DNA of 13,825 nt. Origin: an uncultured Bacilli bacterium. Lineage in GTDB: Bacteria > Bacillota_I > Bacilli_A > RF39 > UBA660. The notes beneath the pieces are model-generated. The model was given only the letters and a program-made list of their open reading frames with translations, had not been told where the DNA came from and made no database searches. Shown in pieces: positions 12,955 through 13,825 of this stretch. The DNA lies in NCBI GenBank assembly GCA_934101745.1, contig CAKOSD010000014.1, forward strand, positions 1 to 13,825. The letters run 5' to 3'. Positions within the stretch are counted from its first letter, which is position 1. The number at the start of each line of letters is the position of its first letter. A program made the translations under genes and the position numbers.

Positions 12955-13825
12955 ATGAAATTTGAAAAAGATGCTACGTATGTTGTAGCCCTTGGCGGAC
13001 TAGGTGAAGTCGGCAAAAATATGTATGCTTTTATGCATAATAATGAAATATTTGTTATTGATGCGGGAGTTATGTTTCCGGAATCTGATCTTTTGGGAGT
13101 AGATTATGTTATTCAAGACACATCTTTCTTAAAAGAAAATGAGGATAAAATTAAGGGATTAATTATTACTCATGGTCATGAGGATCACATTGGGGGTATT
13201 TCCTTTTTACTTCAAAATGTTAATATTCCCGTTATTTATGCTCCCAAGATTGCGGCAGATTTAATTCAGAAAAAATTAGATGATCGTAATATTACTTTTG
13301 ATAATATGGTGATTTTTAATGAGGATTATCGTATTAAAACTAAATTTTTTGATATTGAGTTTGTAAGTATTACCCACTCTATTCCTGATAGTTATGCCGT
13401 TGTTCTACATACACCAAATGGAGTTATTTTTGAAACCGGCGATTATAAGTTTGATTTAACTCCAATTGGACCGATGGCGAATATTCATAAAATGGCTAAA
13501 ATTGGTAGTGAAGGGGTAAAACTTCTAATGGCTGACTCTACGAATTCATTAAGTGAAGGTTTTTCTAAAAGTGAGTCCGTTGTTGATGAGCAAATTACCG
13601 ATATTATTAAGGCTCATAATGGACGAGTAATTATTGCTACTTTCGCTTCAAATATATTTAGATTAAAACATATTATAGAATCTTGCCAGGAGAATAATCG
13701 CAAAATAATTACTTTTGGACGTTCAATGGAAAATGCTATCGAAATTGCTTTGAATAATGGATTGATTGCGGATAAGACAATCTTTATTGATGCTAACCAG
13801 GCTAAAGAAATGAAGCATAATGAAG
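12955..13825 (+). CDS. rnj: Ribonuclease J (5' part; runs off the window)
   Basis: The first 290 codons encode a metallo-beta-lactamase/beta-CASP ribonuclease. RNase J has 5'-3' exonuclease and endonuclease activity and is central to mRNA turnover and rRNA maturation in Bacillota. Visible landmarks are the N-terminal ALGGLGEVGKN, IDAGVMFPE, the zinc motif THGHEDHIGG (His73, His75, Asp77, His78), ITHSIPDS (His141), ETGDYKFDLTP (Asp163), MADSTN, and the start of the beta-CASP part with IATFASNIFRLKHII. Full-length enzymes are about 550 aa, so about half is missing at the right edge. AAAGGAT lies 4 nt before the ATG. Whether it corresponds to RNase J1 or J2 cannot be decided from this part. Confidence 0.95.
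   Translation, partial: MKFEKDATYVVALGGLGEVGKNMYAFMHNNEIFVIDAGVMFPESDLLGVDYVIQDTSFLKENEDKIKGLIITHGHEDHIGGISFLLQNVNIPVIYAPKIAADLIQKKLDDRNITFDNMVIFNEDYRIKTKFFDIEFVSITHSIPDSYAVVLHTPNGVIFETGDYKFDLTPIGPMANIHKMAKIGSEGVKLLMADSTNSLSEGFSKSESVVDEQITDIIKAHNGRVIIATFASNIFRLKHIIESCQENNRKIITFGRSMENAIEIALNNGLIADKTIFIDANQAKEMKHNE

Noticed and set aside
1..13825. tRNA, rRNA, CRISPR array, insertion sequence or prophage genes
   Set aside because: I saw no cloverleaf, rRNA landmark, spaced identical repeats, transposase or integrase motifs on either strand.

Overview
This 13.8 kb window is very AT-rich and uses the standard code (Trp is TGG). Gene content points to a low-GC Bacillota of the Bacilli/Erysipelotrichia type, probably an uncultured gut lineage. 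The indicators are a SpoVID/YsxE-like spore-coat pair, a TagO/WecA-type transferase, RNase J, a short Gram-positive signal peptidase I, and a surface protein with SH3, glucosaminidase and dockerin parts. The lineage is inferred from gene families and not established.

Left part (1-1030): the 3' end of an unrecognised gene with its terminator, then a single-gene unit encoding a DIP1984/septicolysin-like coiled-coil protein, then a large two-sided terminator. Cell-envelope part (1036-6052, minus strand): lepB has its own promoter. Upstream of it lies a three-gene operon read in the order GH73 glucosaminidase with dockerin -> membrane-anchored cadherin-like protein -> TagO/WecA-like glycolipid-initiating transferase. 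Spore-coat part (6130-8040, minus strand): a SpoVID-like SPOCS+LysM protein is translationally coupled to a YsxE/CotS-like pseudokinase. They lie behind a candidate sigma-E-type promoter, and a small membrane ORF lies antisense to the 3' end. Housekeeping part (8055-11816): lysS carries a C-terminal tRNA-binding domain. It is divergent from an acyltransferase gene through overlapping promoters. The acyltransferase gene converges on nfo over a two-sided terminator. Right end (11822-13825): a lone type IV pilin-like gene is divergent from the 5' part of an RNase J gene, with about 500 bp of intergenic DNA between them.

The most unusual item is the glucosaminidase at 4205-6016. The segment that normally forms the C-terminal half of the catalytic domain lies before the catalytic half, in one uninterrupted reading frame, so the domain appears circularly permuted. 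Second is its operon partner, the TagO/WecA-like protein, in which two acidic positions normally tied to Mg2+ binding or catalysis read Ser and Asn. Third is a sigma-E-like promoter in front of spoVID, matching the known regulation of that gene in Bacillus. Promoters across the window share an extended -10 (TGn followed by a TATAAT-like hexamer), and several transcripts are predicted to begin only about 9-20 nt before the start codon.
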